This document shows, one piece after another, positions 52,760 through 61,424 of a stretch of 64,000 bases of DNA. The notes below the pieces were generated by a model. That model saw nothing but the letters and a program-made list of their open reading frames with translations, ran no database searches and had not been told where the DNA came from. Position numbers and translations under genes: made by a program. Every line of letters starts with the position of its first letter. Position 1 is the stretch's first letter. The DNA is taken from positions 1,364,001 to 1,428,000 of the forward strand of contig JBJLEF010000001.1 of NCBI GenBank assembly GCA_045565995.1. Direction: 5' to 3'. This stretch comes from UBA721 sp002705165. GTDB taxonomy: Bacteria; Planctomycetota; Planctomycetia; Pirellulales; Pirellulaceae.

Positions 52760-54028
52760 CTAACGATTATCAATAAACCGCCGGCCCTTGGCTTCAAAAC
52801 GAGGAAGCGAATTGGCTTCTGCCAATATAACCTGAACTCGCAATCCTAACCCTACCTCGATGGCGTCTTTTATGCGGTCCGTATCTTTCGTTCGATCTTC
52901 GACTTCGATCGTTAACCCATCCATCTCACCATTTTTAAATGCGGTAATGCGATATTCGATGACATCCTCAAAACTACGAAGAATTCCCTCTAACGCGCTT
53001 GGAAAAACATTGACTCCACGAATGACGATCATGTCATCGGCCCGTCCCAGAACTCCACCTTTTAACAACAAAAAGTTACTACCTTCTGCATTGGTAGGGA
53101 GAACGCGATCACCTGTACGATATCTAAGCAAGGGACTTCCCGGACGTCCCAGACAAGTTAGTACTAACTCACCAGTTTCTCCGGCTTTCGTCGCATTGCC
53201 GGATTCAGGAGCTATCACTTCAGCGATGAATTCAGCTTCGCAGATGTGTAAACCTGTTTGATTCCTATCCGCAAAACCCCAGGGGCCAATTTCTGAGGCT
53301 CCGGCATGGTCGATCAGTTTTGCGCCCCAGGCTTTCTCGATTCTAGCCCGGATTGAAGGTATCGATCCGCCAGGCTCACCCGCGACAATAACACGAGTTA
53401 CCGATGAATCTCGGAGATTGATATCATTTTCGGCCGCTACTTCGGCCAGACGAAGTGCATATGTTGGTGTGCACAGCAGGATCGTTGGTTGACTGTCCTT
53501 AATCAGATCCAGACGGGCTCGGGTACTAAGTCCTCCACCAGGAATCGACATAGCTCCTCGAGCGACAATGGCGTCATGAGCGGACCAGAAGCCAATGAAC
53601 GGGCCAAAAGAAAATGCCAGAAAGGCGCGGTCACCGCGATTAACTTCTGCTGCATCCAGAACATACTGCCAGACATTCATCCACCAAACCCAGTCGTCGG
53701 CTGTATCCAGAACAGCCATAGGTTTACCCGTGGTGCCTGAGGTTCGATGGAATCGAACGTATTGGTCTACCGGCCAAGTCAGATTGTTGGCAAAAAGGCC
53801 TTCTGACAAAAGCTCACGTTTGTTCGTAAACGGAAGTTGGTTTAATTGCTCAATACTTTCTAGTGCTGTAAGGTCTCCAAGCTTTTCGTGGTAGAAGCGA
53901 TTGGCTGGCAGAATTTGAGCTAACAGCGTATTTAGCTTTTCCAGTTGGAGACATTCCAATGCCTCGCGTGACAAAGATTGAATCTCGTCACGATAGGTTC
54001 TGTCGTCAAGTCTCGCAGAAGTAGGCAT
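52760..54028 (-). CDS. PaaK-like AMP-binding ligase (phenylacetate-CoA ligase family)
   Basis: A 422-residue adenylate-forming enzyme. The ATP loop is FHRTSGTTGKPMAVLDT at about residues 92-108, followed by LCTPTYALRLAE, AGEPGG (VIVAGEPGGSIP), DHAGASEIGPWGF and the C-terminal YRTGDRVLP and GRADDMIVIRGVNVFPSALE, all as in phenylacetate-CoA ligase (PaaK). No paa catabolic genes are around, so the carboxylate it activates is unknown; PaaK-like proteins also occur in quinone, capsule and natural-product pathways. It lies 36 bases after the DUF4340 gene and 40 bases before the aminotransferase gene, so it seems part of the same run. The ATG is followed by a normal N-terminus. Confidence 0.87.
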   Translation of the reverse strand: MPTSARLDDRTYRDEIQSLSREALECLQLEKLNTLLAQILPANRFYHEKLGDLTALESIEQLNQLPFTNKRELLSEGLFANNLTWPVDQYVRFHRTSGTTGKPMAVLDTADDWVWWMNVWQYVLDAAEVNRGDRAFLAFSFGPFIGFWSAHDAIVARGAMSIPGGGLSTRARLDLIKDSQPTILLCTPTYALRLAEVAAENDINLRDSSVTRVIVAGEPGGSIPSIRARIEKAWGAKLIDHAGASEIGPWGFADRNQTGLHICEAEFIAEVIAPESGNATKAGETGELVLTCLGRPGSPLLRYRTGDRVLPTNAEGSNFLLLKGGVLGRADDMIVIRGVNVFPSALEGILRSFEDVIEYRITAFKNGEMDGLTIEVEDRTKDTDRIKDAIEVGLGLRVQVILAEANSLPRFEAKGRRFIDNR

Positions 54029-54064
54029 GGTATCAAAGGAAAGGTGTAACAGGAAAAAAGTGAA

Positions 54065-55717
54065 TTACTGGTTCACTGGATCTGGCGTTGATTCAGGCGT
54101 GGTCTTTGGATTGTCAGGCAGGCCAGGAACACCTGGTAACCCCGGAAGGTTTGGAAGTCCGGGAAGACCGTCCCCAAGCTCTGATGATCTGGCTTTGATC
54201 AGATCGTTGTTTGTTAAGTGAATTTTGTTGAAGGTGGTTTCGTCAATTAAATAGAACCAGTCCGCAAAACGACTGTTGAGAATTCGCACCGAGTTTTGAG
54301 CTGCTATCAGCTGCGAATCATATTCTTCTTTCAAACGAGCATTTTCTCGCATGATTGTTTCTTTGAGTTCTGCTAATTGTTCCGGTGTTAAAGCAGGTTG
54401 CTCTGCTTCTTTGGTGGATTCCGAATCTGTAGAGGGATCTTCAGCCTGACAACTTCCTTCCGAATTGGGTTCGGCGGGTCCAGCCTCTGGAAGGGGAGTG
54501 TAGGCAGGGGTGGGGATCATATTTGGCTGAAAGGCAGTGGTAACAAACAGGTACCGATGGATAGAGTCTTGTGCTCCTGAGGTGGAATCCACTTCACCAA
54601 AACGAAGGATGTACTTAATTCCTGTTTGCATCGAAATGTGGATCTCGCCGTTAGCGCTCTTTAGATCCATCAGGTTGTCGACCGTCGTATTGGGGTCACC
54701 AAACAATCCTAGCTGGGTCAATGTTTCTGATGTCTTTACGTCCGCAATGGCTGCGGGTGTGATTTTCAGATCGGGACGGAGGACCGCCGGTTTTCTCAGC
54801 ACTCCTTTAATAGTCAGATTTTCAAGTGCACTTTGTAAAATGTTAATCCGGTCTAAATCAAGTTCTTCATTTTCAGTCAGCTCAATGGTGAATGGCTCCT
54901 GTGTGTTTTGGTCGTACTGGACCATGTTGTCCAGTTTCCAGGCCAAATCAACATCATCTAAGATCATGGAAGAGTTAGAGCGACGTAGCATGATGGGACT
55001 ACCTTCCGGGTTCAAGCTGATGAAGTAGTCTTGAATGGCAAGTTGCCGTACATCCAGCCCATTGAGTCCAAGAAGGTTTGTGTCAATCCATTTGGAAAAC
55101 TCAGTTTCAAAAATGGCCATCTTCAGATCGACGGTAAATACAGTGTCACTATCTGGCCTGCGAGCAGCGTAGTAGGCTTGCTGCATTCGAGGGTCGAACC
55201 CCGCATCCGTTCCTTTCATTACTTTGGCACCAACTATCAGTGAATAGGATTTTCCTTCTTCATCGGTCACCGTAATAAGCGTTCCAACACCATCGGTGCC
55301 AACGTCCAGTGTGTCAGTGTTTGGCTCGATGACGTGGTAGTCTTCGTGGGCACCACTGTCGACATCAATGACTTCTTTTACTTCTAAGGTACTAAACGCG
55401 GCCGCAGCGGAGCCCATTTGTTCTTCCGCATCTGCCGGATAGTTATTGTGTGAAGGAATAACCCATTGGCCCGTGCCGTCACGCTTGACACTAAACGATT
55501 TGATGCGGGCAGTTAAATCGTCATAGGTGGTGATTTTTAATTCCACCGCTCGTTCAGCAGTGAAACCTTCAAAGACTGGGTTGCCTTCATCCTGTTTAGC
55601 AATGCTTCGGCGGTTCTGTTGTGTATCTGTTTCACCAATATCATTGGTGAGCACAGCGGCTACAACTGAGACGATCGCCAGGGCAACGAAAATACAAGTT
55701 TGAATGACGTTGTTCAT
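54065..55717 (-). CDS. DUF4340 domain protein of the Gld-type ABC cluster
   Basis: A 550-residue protein with a single N-terminal membrane helix (residues 6-24, QTCIFVALAIVSVVAAVL) and a large outside domain with the beta-rich repeats of DUF4340 (RIKSFSVKRDGTGQWVIPSH, then VGTLITVTDEEGKSYSLIVG, YYAARRPDSDTVFTVDL). Residues about 405-440 are a Pro/Glu/Ser-rich linker and about 440-470 a short coiled coil. The C-terminus is a Gly-Leu-Pro repeat (LPGLPNLPGLPGVPGLPDNP), like a short collagen-like tail. DUF4340 proteins usually accompany GldG-type ABC permeases, as here: the fused GldF-GldG gene lies 56 bases upstream. A function in surface assembly or gliding is inferred from such neighbours. Confidence 0.9.
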   Translation of the reverse strand: MNNVIQTCIFVALAIVSVVAAVLTNDIGETDTQQNRRSIAKQDEGNPVFEGFTAERAVELKITTYDDLTARIKSFSVKRDGTGQWVIPSHNNYPADAEEQMGSAAAAFSTLEVKEVIDVDSGAHEDYHVIEPNTDTLDVGTDGVGTLITVTDEEGKSYSLIVGAKVMKGTDAGFDPRMQQAYYAARRPDSDTVFTVDLKMAIFETEFSKWIDTNLLGLNGLDVRQLAIQDYFISLNPEGSPIMLRRSNSSMILDDVDLAWKLDNMVQYDQNTQEPFTIELTENEELDLDRINILQSALENLTIKGVLRKPAVLRPDLKITPAAIADVKTSETLTQLGLFGDPNTTVDNLMDLKSANGEIHISMQTGIKYILRFGEVDSTSGAQDSIHRYLFVTTAFQPNMIPTPAYTPLPEAGPAEPNSEGSCQAEDPSTDSESTKEAEQPALTPEQLAELKETIMRENARLKEEYDSQLIAAQNSVRILNSRFADWFYLIDETTFNKIHLTNNDLIKARSSELGDGLPGLPNLPGLPGVPGLPDNPKTTPESTPDPVNQ

Positions 55718-55773
55718 ATCGAGGAATCTAAGTTTAGTTTGTTGTAGTTAAAGGGAGACTGAAGACTGTCGTG

Positions 55774-58650
55774 TTAGCGGAGTCGAGATGCTGCGACTCC
55801 TTCACGTTCCTTAATTCGTCGATTAAAGAAGACAAAGACAGCGATTAAAAGTGGAGGAATTGGTGGAATCAGGACGGCCAGGAACTTGTACTTATTCTGC
55901 ATTCGGGCTATTTTTCGATTGCTGTCACGACGGATGGTGGCGATCTTTTTATCACGGTCCCGCTCCTGCTTCACTTGTTCAACCTCCAGTTTTCTCTGAT
56001 TCTCCTGTTGGCGGCTATTCAGATTGATAACTTTTGCCCGTAATACAGCGGGGTCAGGCTTATCGGTGTTCGTTGGATCTTGTAGTGTAGCTAGTTGAGT
56101 TTGCAACGCCTCCATTTCACTTTGCATACCATCCTCGATTAATGTGATTTGACTATCCATGACTTTATGGAACTTGCTGATTTCATTCGTAAGCGTTTGT
56201 TGTTCCTCGTTGATCTGATGTTCTACGGTTTTTAGTGAACTATGACGAAGCTTACGGTTGCGAATGGAAATGTAGTCGTTTTCTTCTGCCAGGAAGTCTA
56301 TCACGTTGAGGAGAAAGGTGATGTTCTCAAATTTGTAAGAGACATCCTGAAAGGCGGTAGGTCTGGCTCGTACAGTCAGGAAGGCATTGAACATAATATC
56401 TAGATCGCTGATATACACGACATTTAATTGAGGGGTCTTGCCGTTGTCATCAGCCTGGGCACCGGTTGGTGTTCCTGTAATATGCACCGCCAGATTTTGA
56501 ATCCCGTTGGTCCCTTCATTTTGGAGTTGTTTGATACGAGCCTTGGCACCTCGGCTACCATTGGCCATCGCCTGTAGTTCAATTTGATAGGGAGATGATT
56601 CAAGCGTACCTGAGTTCCGTACGGATGAACGAATCAGTGGAGTGATTGTTAGGTGATCTTTCGTGGGATCGGGTATGATCGGACTTCCTACCGGAATCAA
56701 AACTTCCTGTAGCTCTTTCGTGATCGGGTGATCAGGATCCAGGTTGCGAGTGAAGATCCACGTATCGAGGATGTCCTGATACTTAAGTAGTGGATAGGGG
56801 TTTTCTGTTTGCCAGACAAGATTGGGATCCCATAGTCCCTGGTTTGTTACAGAAGGTTTTCCCGGAACCTGTATCGCCAATAAATCCCATAATCGCGAGA
56901 TACTTCCCTTTTGTTGGGGCTGTCCGGGCAGTCCCATCATTTGTTCGATGGACTGGCGAGGTACGCCTGTACCGGGGGCCGAGATTGTTTCCGGACGCGG
57001 GTCTTCGAAGATGACAGCAGGCACACCGGACTGAAGGGCACGAAGAATATTCGTGAGTTTCATATTTTCCAGAGAAGAAGGTTGGGCGATGAATAATAAT
57101 TCATATTCGGTGGTAGAGATTTCTTGTTCAGCATCAACATTAACAACTCGATACTGCTTCTGTAACTCAGTGATGAAGCTTTGTTGAGGAATTCGAGTCG
57201 GGCGACCGCTGGCAAAGCTGTACCCTCCTAAAATGTTGGCATCGGAGTCAATGATACCTATCGTTTTACGGGTGCCTTTGGCGACAGTTGAAATTGAGCG
57301 GGCGAGTTCGTACTCGACGGGGATCCCGTAGTCAAAAAAGGGCACCACGACCTTTTGGAGTCCACTACGGAATACAGCACCCATAATAATGGGACGATTG
57401 GCGTCTTCGCCTGCAACCGTGACTACCGGAATACTGTGATTGTCTTCGGCGTTGGCGACAACTTCGTCATAAGACTCGAGATTATCATGCAGCGTCAAAT
57501 AGACATCGCTGTGAGTTCCGAATTCCTTCAGTAATGAAATCAGGTCATACCTGGTTTTGATATATTGTTCGGGAACCTGATTACTAATAAAGGCTTCGAC
57601 GTAGACAGGATGCTCGGGGTCCAGATTGTCGATCAACTGGCGAGTATCATCTGAAAGCGAGCTTATTTTTCCTCGAGTGGTATCGTAACGCACCAGATCC
57701 TGGCTATCAAAAACGAGGGTTAATGAGAAAACCATGATGAACAGTGCACAGATTCGAACAAGGAAGTGAATCCACAGTCGGTCTCCGTCACGTCCCCCGG
57801 ACCAGTGTCTTTTGCCGATCATGATCATACACAGGTAGAGACTGATACAGATGATCATGAGGAAGTACATCATAGAGGATAAACTCAGAATACCTCGTTG
57901 GAAGTCATCAAACTGGGCATGGATACCCCATTTAGAAATTAACTGAGCAAAGCTTGAAGTGGATGCGAACAAGTCAGCAGATTTGGCTGCTACCAACGGC
58001 ACGTTGAAAGCTAATCCAAAAACGAATGCGATCGTCATATTACTGGTGAGGAACGAAGCCACCATTCCGATGGCCAACATCGCCAGACCGATAAGCCAGT
58101 AACCAAAGTAGTTTGTCGCCAGCAGACCGGTGTCCAGGTCAACTGTCCAGACATTAGGCTCTTTTGCTAAAAACGCGAGCACCACGAAATTCGACAATTG
58201 TGAAAACAGTAGTGAGACCGTGAAGATTAAACTAGCGGAGATAAACTTGCCGATGACGATATCTGAATCCCGGGCGGGTAATGTTAGTAGTAATTCATCG
58301 GTCTTGCCACGACGCTCTTCAGACCAAATCCCCATCGTGATTGCAGGAATATAGATCAGCATGATCAGTGGTAGGTATTCATTCAGTTGGGATAGATTTG
58401 CCAGGTTGGCATTGAAAAACTCTTTGGGCCAAAAGGCAGCGAACGAAGTCAAAAGTACGAACACGCACAAGAAAACATATCCAGTCGGGTTACTAAAGTA
58501 CCCGCGGAAGTTTTGGCGCACCACGGCGATGGCCGCATGCCTTGTATAGTTCAGAGGCACGAGAATTCCAGCCAGAATGATCACGATCAGCAGATCGCGA
58601 AAAATTAGGTCACCCAAAGATAAAATCAAGTTGGTTCCGATTTGGTCCAT
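55774..58650 (-). CDS. Fused ABC-2 permease and GldG-like protein
   Basis: A 958-residue membrane protein in one chain. Residues 1 to about 300 are an ABC-2 type permease with about seven helices, related to GldF (GYVFLCVFVLLTSFAAFWPK, MGIWSEERRGKTDELLLTLP). Residues about 325-780 are a GldG/IFT52-like domain (SSLSDDTRQLIDNLDPEHPV, VTVAGEDANRPIIMGAVF, FEDPRPET). A long coiled coil follows at about 815-920 (Glu/Gln/Lys/Arg-rich, ENQRKLEVEQVKQERDRDKK), and a last membrane helix near the C-terminus. In Bacteroidetes GldF and GldG are separate proteins that with GldA are needed for gliding or protein secretion. The fusion with its ATPase and DUF4340 protein forms a complete transporter here. Gaps to the neighbours are about 60 bases. 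Confidence 0.92.
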   Translation of the reverse strand: MDQIGTNLILSLGDLIFRDLLIVIILAGILVPLNYTRHAAIAVVRQNFRGYFSNPTGYVFLCVFVLLTSFAAFWPKEFFNANLANLSQLNEYLPLIMLIYIPAITMGIWSEERRGKTDELLLTLPARDSDIVIGKFISASLIFTVSLLFSQLSNFVVLAFLAKEPNVWTVDLDTGLLATNYFGYWLIGLAMLAIGMVASFLTSNMTIAFVFGLAFNVPLVAAKSADLFASTSSFAQLISKWGIHAQFDDFQRGILSLSSMMYFLMIICISLYLCMIMIGKRHWSGGRDGDRLWIHFLVRICALFIMVFSLTLVFDSQDLVRYDTTRGKISSLSDDTRQLIDNLDPEHPVYVEAFISNQVPEQYIKTRYDLISLLKEFGTHSDVYLTLHDNLESYDEVVANAEDNHSIPVVTVAGEDANRPIIMGAVFRSGLQKVVVPFFDYGIPVEYELARSISTVAKGTRKTIGIIDSDANILGGYSFASGRPTRIPQQSFITELQKQYRVVNVDAEQEISTTEYELLFIAQPSSLENMKLTNILRALQSGVPAVIFEDPRPETISAPGTGVPRQSIEQMMGLPGQPQQKGSISRLWDLLAIQVPGKPSVTNQGLWDPNLVWQTENPYPLLKYQDILDTWIFTRNLDPDHPITKELQEVLIPVGSPIIPDPTKDHLTITPLIRSSVRNSGTLESSPYQIELQAMANGSRGAKARIKQLQNEGTNGIQNLAVHITGTPTGAQADDNGKTPQLNVVYISDLDIMFNAFLTVRARPTAFQDVSYKFENITFLLNVIDFLAEENDYISIRNRKLRHSSLKTVEHQINEEQQTLTNEISKFHKVMDSQITLIEDGMQSEMEALQTQLATLQDPTNTDKPDPAVLRAKVINLNSRQQENQRKLEVEQVKQERDRDKKIATIRRDSNRKIARMQNKYKFLAVLIPPIPPLLIAVFVFFNRRIKEREGVAASRLR

Positions 58651-58709
58651 AGTCCGCTATTTACTATTTCGATGTGTTGAACTTTGGTTTCGTTGCGACG
58701 TCGTTGCGA

Positions 58710-59555
58710 TTAAATGGTGTCAATAAATTCAGTTTTGCGGCGGAAAGCCTGATCCAAAGTTTCGCCGGATTCAGCCAATTTGTTCATGGGCCCGTCATAA
58801 ACCAGATGTCCTTCATTGATCATGATGACTCGATTTGCCATGGCTTCTACTTCTTGCATGATGTGAGTGGACAACAGGATGGTTCGGTCTTTACCAAGAC
58901 GGTTCATCGTATTTCGTACTTCCTGAATTTGGTTAGGATCTAAGCCGGCAGTTGGTTCGTCCATGATGAGAACGTCAGGTTCGTGTAACAACGCTTGTGC
59001 CATACCGACGCGCTGGCGATAACCCTTTGACAGTTTACCGATGGCCTTGTGGATTACACTACCTAGATCACATAAATCGACGACGGCTTCAATGCGTTCC
59101 GTTCGGGCTCGTCGGGACATCCCTCGGGCGTCGGCAAAAAATGAGAGTAGAGAATGAGGAGTCATGTCGAGGTACAGTGGTCCATTTTCCGGCAGGTAAC
59201 CTAGGTGGCGGGAGCCAGCGATGCGTTCGCTGGCCATGTTATAACCAGCGATGCTGGCAACTCCTTCAGATGGAGACAGGTACCCCGTAAGGATTTTCAT
59301 CGTCGTGCTTTTGCCGGCACCATTGGGCCCCAGGAAGGCAACAACCTCCCCGCGTTTGATTTGAAAGTTAACGTTTCTTGTCGCGGCAAACTCTCCGTAG
59401 AACTTCGAGAGTTGATGCGCTTCAATCATGATCTCATCACTTGGTCCTGGTGGATCGCGATCGACCACTTCTGGTTCAGGTGTCTCAACCGACGCCACAT
59501 CCGTTTCTTTAGATGTACTTGCCAGCAATTGTGCTATGGAGTCGTCTTCTGTCAT
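58710..59555 (-). CDS. ABC transporter ATP-binding protein (GldA-like)
   Basis: A 281-residue ATPase that pairs with the fused permease encoded 59 bases downstream. It has an acidic N-terminal extension of about 40 residues (VETPEPEVVDRDPPGPSDE) before the ABC core. Walker A is GPNGAGKST (about 74-82), the signature LSKGYRQRVGMAQAL at about 172-186, and Walker B VLIMDEPTAGLDP, then the switch His in STHIMQEVEAMANR. This matches the GldA/CcmA-type ATPases of ABC-2 exporters. As the first gene of the run that goes down to the DUF971 gene, its promoter should lie in the 59556-59688 gap. The exported substrate is unknown. Confidence 0.93.
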   Translation of the reverse strand: MTEDDSIAQLLASTSKETDVASVETPEPEVVDRDPPGPSDEIMIEAHQLSKFYGEFAATRNVNFQIKRGEVVAFLGPNGAGKSTTMKILTGYLSPSEGVASIAGYNMASERIAGSRHLGYLPENGPLYLDMTPHSLLSFFADARGMSRRARTERIEAVVDLCDLGSVIHKAIGKLSKGYRQRVGMAQALLHEPDVLIMDEPTAGLDPNQIQEVRNTMNRLGKDRTILLSTHIMQEVEAMANRVIMINEGHLVYDGPMNKLAESGETLDQAFRRKTEFIDTI

Positions 59556-59688
59556 GGGAGATGTTTGCTTGAGTTTTTCGAATTAGGTTTGAAGGCGGTT
59601 ATATATTAGATTTGTGTCTTGTGTGAATACGGTTTTGGATGGTTTCTGGTTCTATCCCGCTAATAGAATCGGAACCTTTTGAATTCAC

Positions 59689-61296
59689 TTATCCTGATTT
59701 GGAAATTCGCAAGCGGCGATTCCAGTTTTCATTATCTATGCTTGGGAAGTCGGTTCGTAAATGAACTCCTCGTGATTCTTCACGTTGTAATGCGGAATCC
59801 ACCATGATACGGGCGATAGTCAACATGTTTTGTAATTCCCAGCCCTGCAGACTGGTGTACTGAGCAGGCAGGACATATCGTCTCCAGCTATCGATGGAAG
59901 CGAGTGCTTCTTGAAGCGTATTCGCTTCCCTCCGCACGCCGACAAATCGCCACATCAAACTTTTAAGTGAATTTGTAATGTCATTCAGGTCCATGATTTC
60001 GTTTGTGGATGCAACGTGTGGGTTACTAATCTGACGGGCTTCATAGTGTTCCTGCATCTTAGTGGCTGCCTGGGATGCTTCTTGCCCGGCGTGTGCTCCG
60101 AAAACTAAACTCTCTAACAGGCTGTTTGAGGCCAGACGATTGGCACCATGAAGCCCGGTGGCGGTAACTTCGCCCGCGGCCCACAGGCCGGGTAAGGTTG
60201 TTCGTCCAGACGAGTCGACGGTGACACCACCGATCATGTAGTGAGCTCCGGGTCGAACAGGAATCCGATCCGAGGTAATATTAATGCCAAACTTTTCACA
60301 GGTTCGAGCAATGCCGGGAAATCGGTTTTTGACGTACGAAGGATTCAAATGAGATAAATCTAAGTAAACACAGGGGTGCCGTGTCTTTTCCATTTGGGAA
60401 ACGATGGCTTGCGAAACGACATCTCGAGGTGCGAGTTCTCCGCGGTCGTCAAATTCCTTCATGAAACGAGAGCCATTGTTATCTACTAAATAGGCGCCTT
60501 CTCCTCGCATGGCTTCCGTGATTAGATTTCGGCTACTACCTGCAATGTAAAGAACGGTTGGGTGAAATTGCATGAATTCCATATCTGACAATTCAGCTCC
60601 TGCACGAAATGCCAAAGCATGTCCGTCTGCAGTGGCAACCGGTGGATTGGTGGACTCACGATACAATTGCCCGGCGCCGCCGGTGCAAAGAATGGTCTGC
60701 TTAGCCCACACCATAATCATAGCTTGACCCTGACGGATAAGCGCTCCGCGACAGACGCCGTCTTCGGTCAGTAGGTCGAGCGTAAAGGTGTTTTCCAGAA
60801 TGCTGACATTGCGGAGTTTGCGAGTCCATTGAATCATGGCTCGAATGATTTCTTTCCCCGTAGCATCCCCCAAAGCATGCAGAATACGATGATGGCTATG
60901 TCCGCCCTCACGACCGAGCGAAAGTTGCCCGGAATCTTTATCGAAGTTCGTGCCCCACTGCATCAATTCGCGGATGCGATCAGGCGCTTCTTTGATGACC
61001 ATTCCAACAATGTCCTGATCACACAAACTACCACCAGCTGTAAGTGTATCCCGAATATGGTTTTCAAAGTTATCTTCGGGGTGCATGACGCCGGCGATTC
61101 CGCCCTGTGCATAATTGCTGTTGGATTGTTGCAGCCGATCTTTGGTCACAATCATCAGGTTGTTGGAAGGGTCAACAGCATTTGCCGCGCGCAGACCAGC
61201 GAGGCCACCACCGATAATCAGAACATCGGTAAAGCGGTGTGCCACTTCCTTAGGATGGAAGGGGACCAGGTAACGGGGTGTTATATCAGGCATCAC
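59689..61296 (-). CDS. nadB: L-aspartate oxidase
   Basis: NadB (535 residues) is a cytoplasmic flavoprotein that oxidises L-aspartate to iminoaspartate, the first step of NAD synthesis from aspartate. It has the dinucleotide loop VLIIGGGLAGLRAAN (25-39), the substrate and FAD signatures SNYAQGGIAGVM, GREGGHSHHRILHALGDATG, TNPPVATADGHALAFRAGAE, FMQFHPT, and GAHYMIGGVTVDSSGRT with ANRLASNSLLESLVFG. The succinate dehydrogenase flavoprotein is similar, but this chain has the NadB pattern and no sdh genes around. The quinolinate synthase (nadA) and nadC genes are not in the window. It stands alone, with about 130 bases on each side. Confidence 0.95.
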   Translation of the reverse strand: MMPDITPRYLVPFHPKEVAHRFTDVLIIGGGLAGLRAANAVDPSNNLMIVTKDRLQQSNSNYAQGGIAGVMHPEDNFENHIRDTLTAGGSLCDQDIVGMVIKEAPDRIRELMQWGTNFDKDSGQLSLGREGGHSHHRILHALGDATGKEIIRAMIQWTRKLRNVSILENTFTLDLLTEDGVCRGALIRQGQAMIMVWAKQTILCTGGAGQLYRESTNPPVATADGHALAFRAGAELSDMEFMQFHPTVLYIAGSSRNLITEAMRGEGAYLVDNNGSRFMKEFDDRGELAPRDVVSQAIVSQMEKTRHPCVYLDLSHLNPSYVKNRFPGIARTCEKFGINITSDRIPVRPGAHYMIGGVTVDSSGRTTLPGLWAAGEVTATGLHGANRLASNSLLESLVFGAHAGQEASQAATKMQEHYEARQISNPHVASTNEIMDLNDITNSLKSLMWRFVGVRREANTLQEALASIDSWRRYVLPAQYTSLQGWELQNMLTIARIMVDSALQREESRGVHLRTDFPSIDNENWNRRLRISKSG

Positions 61297-61424
61297 GGTA
61301 AATTCCTGCAGGTAATACTACCTTTAATAGTAAGCTACAGTGGTTCCAGCACCCCGAACGCGTGGAAAGCGGTATCTCCTTTTCCCCGCTTTTTAAGGCC
61401 TGATGCTGTTGCTGTCCTTACAAC

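Noticed and set aside
54027..54221. Collagen-like Gly-Pro frame on the + strand
   Set aside because: It is the reverse complement of the GLP-repeat tail of the DUF4340 gene, which is clearly the coding strand.
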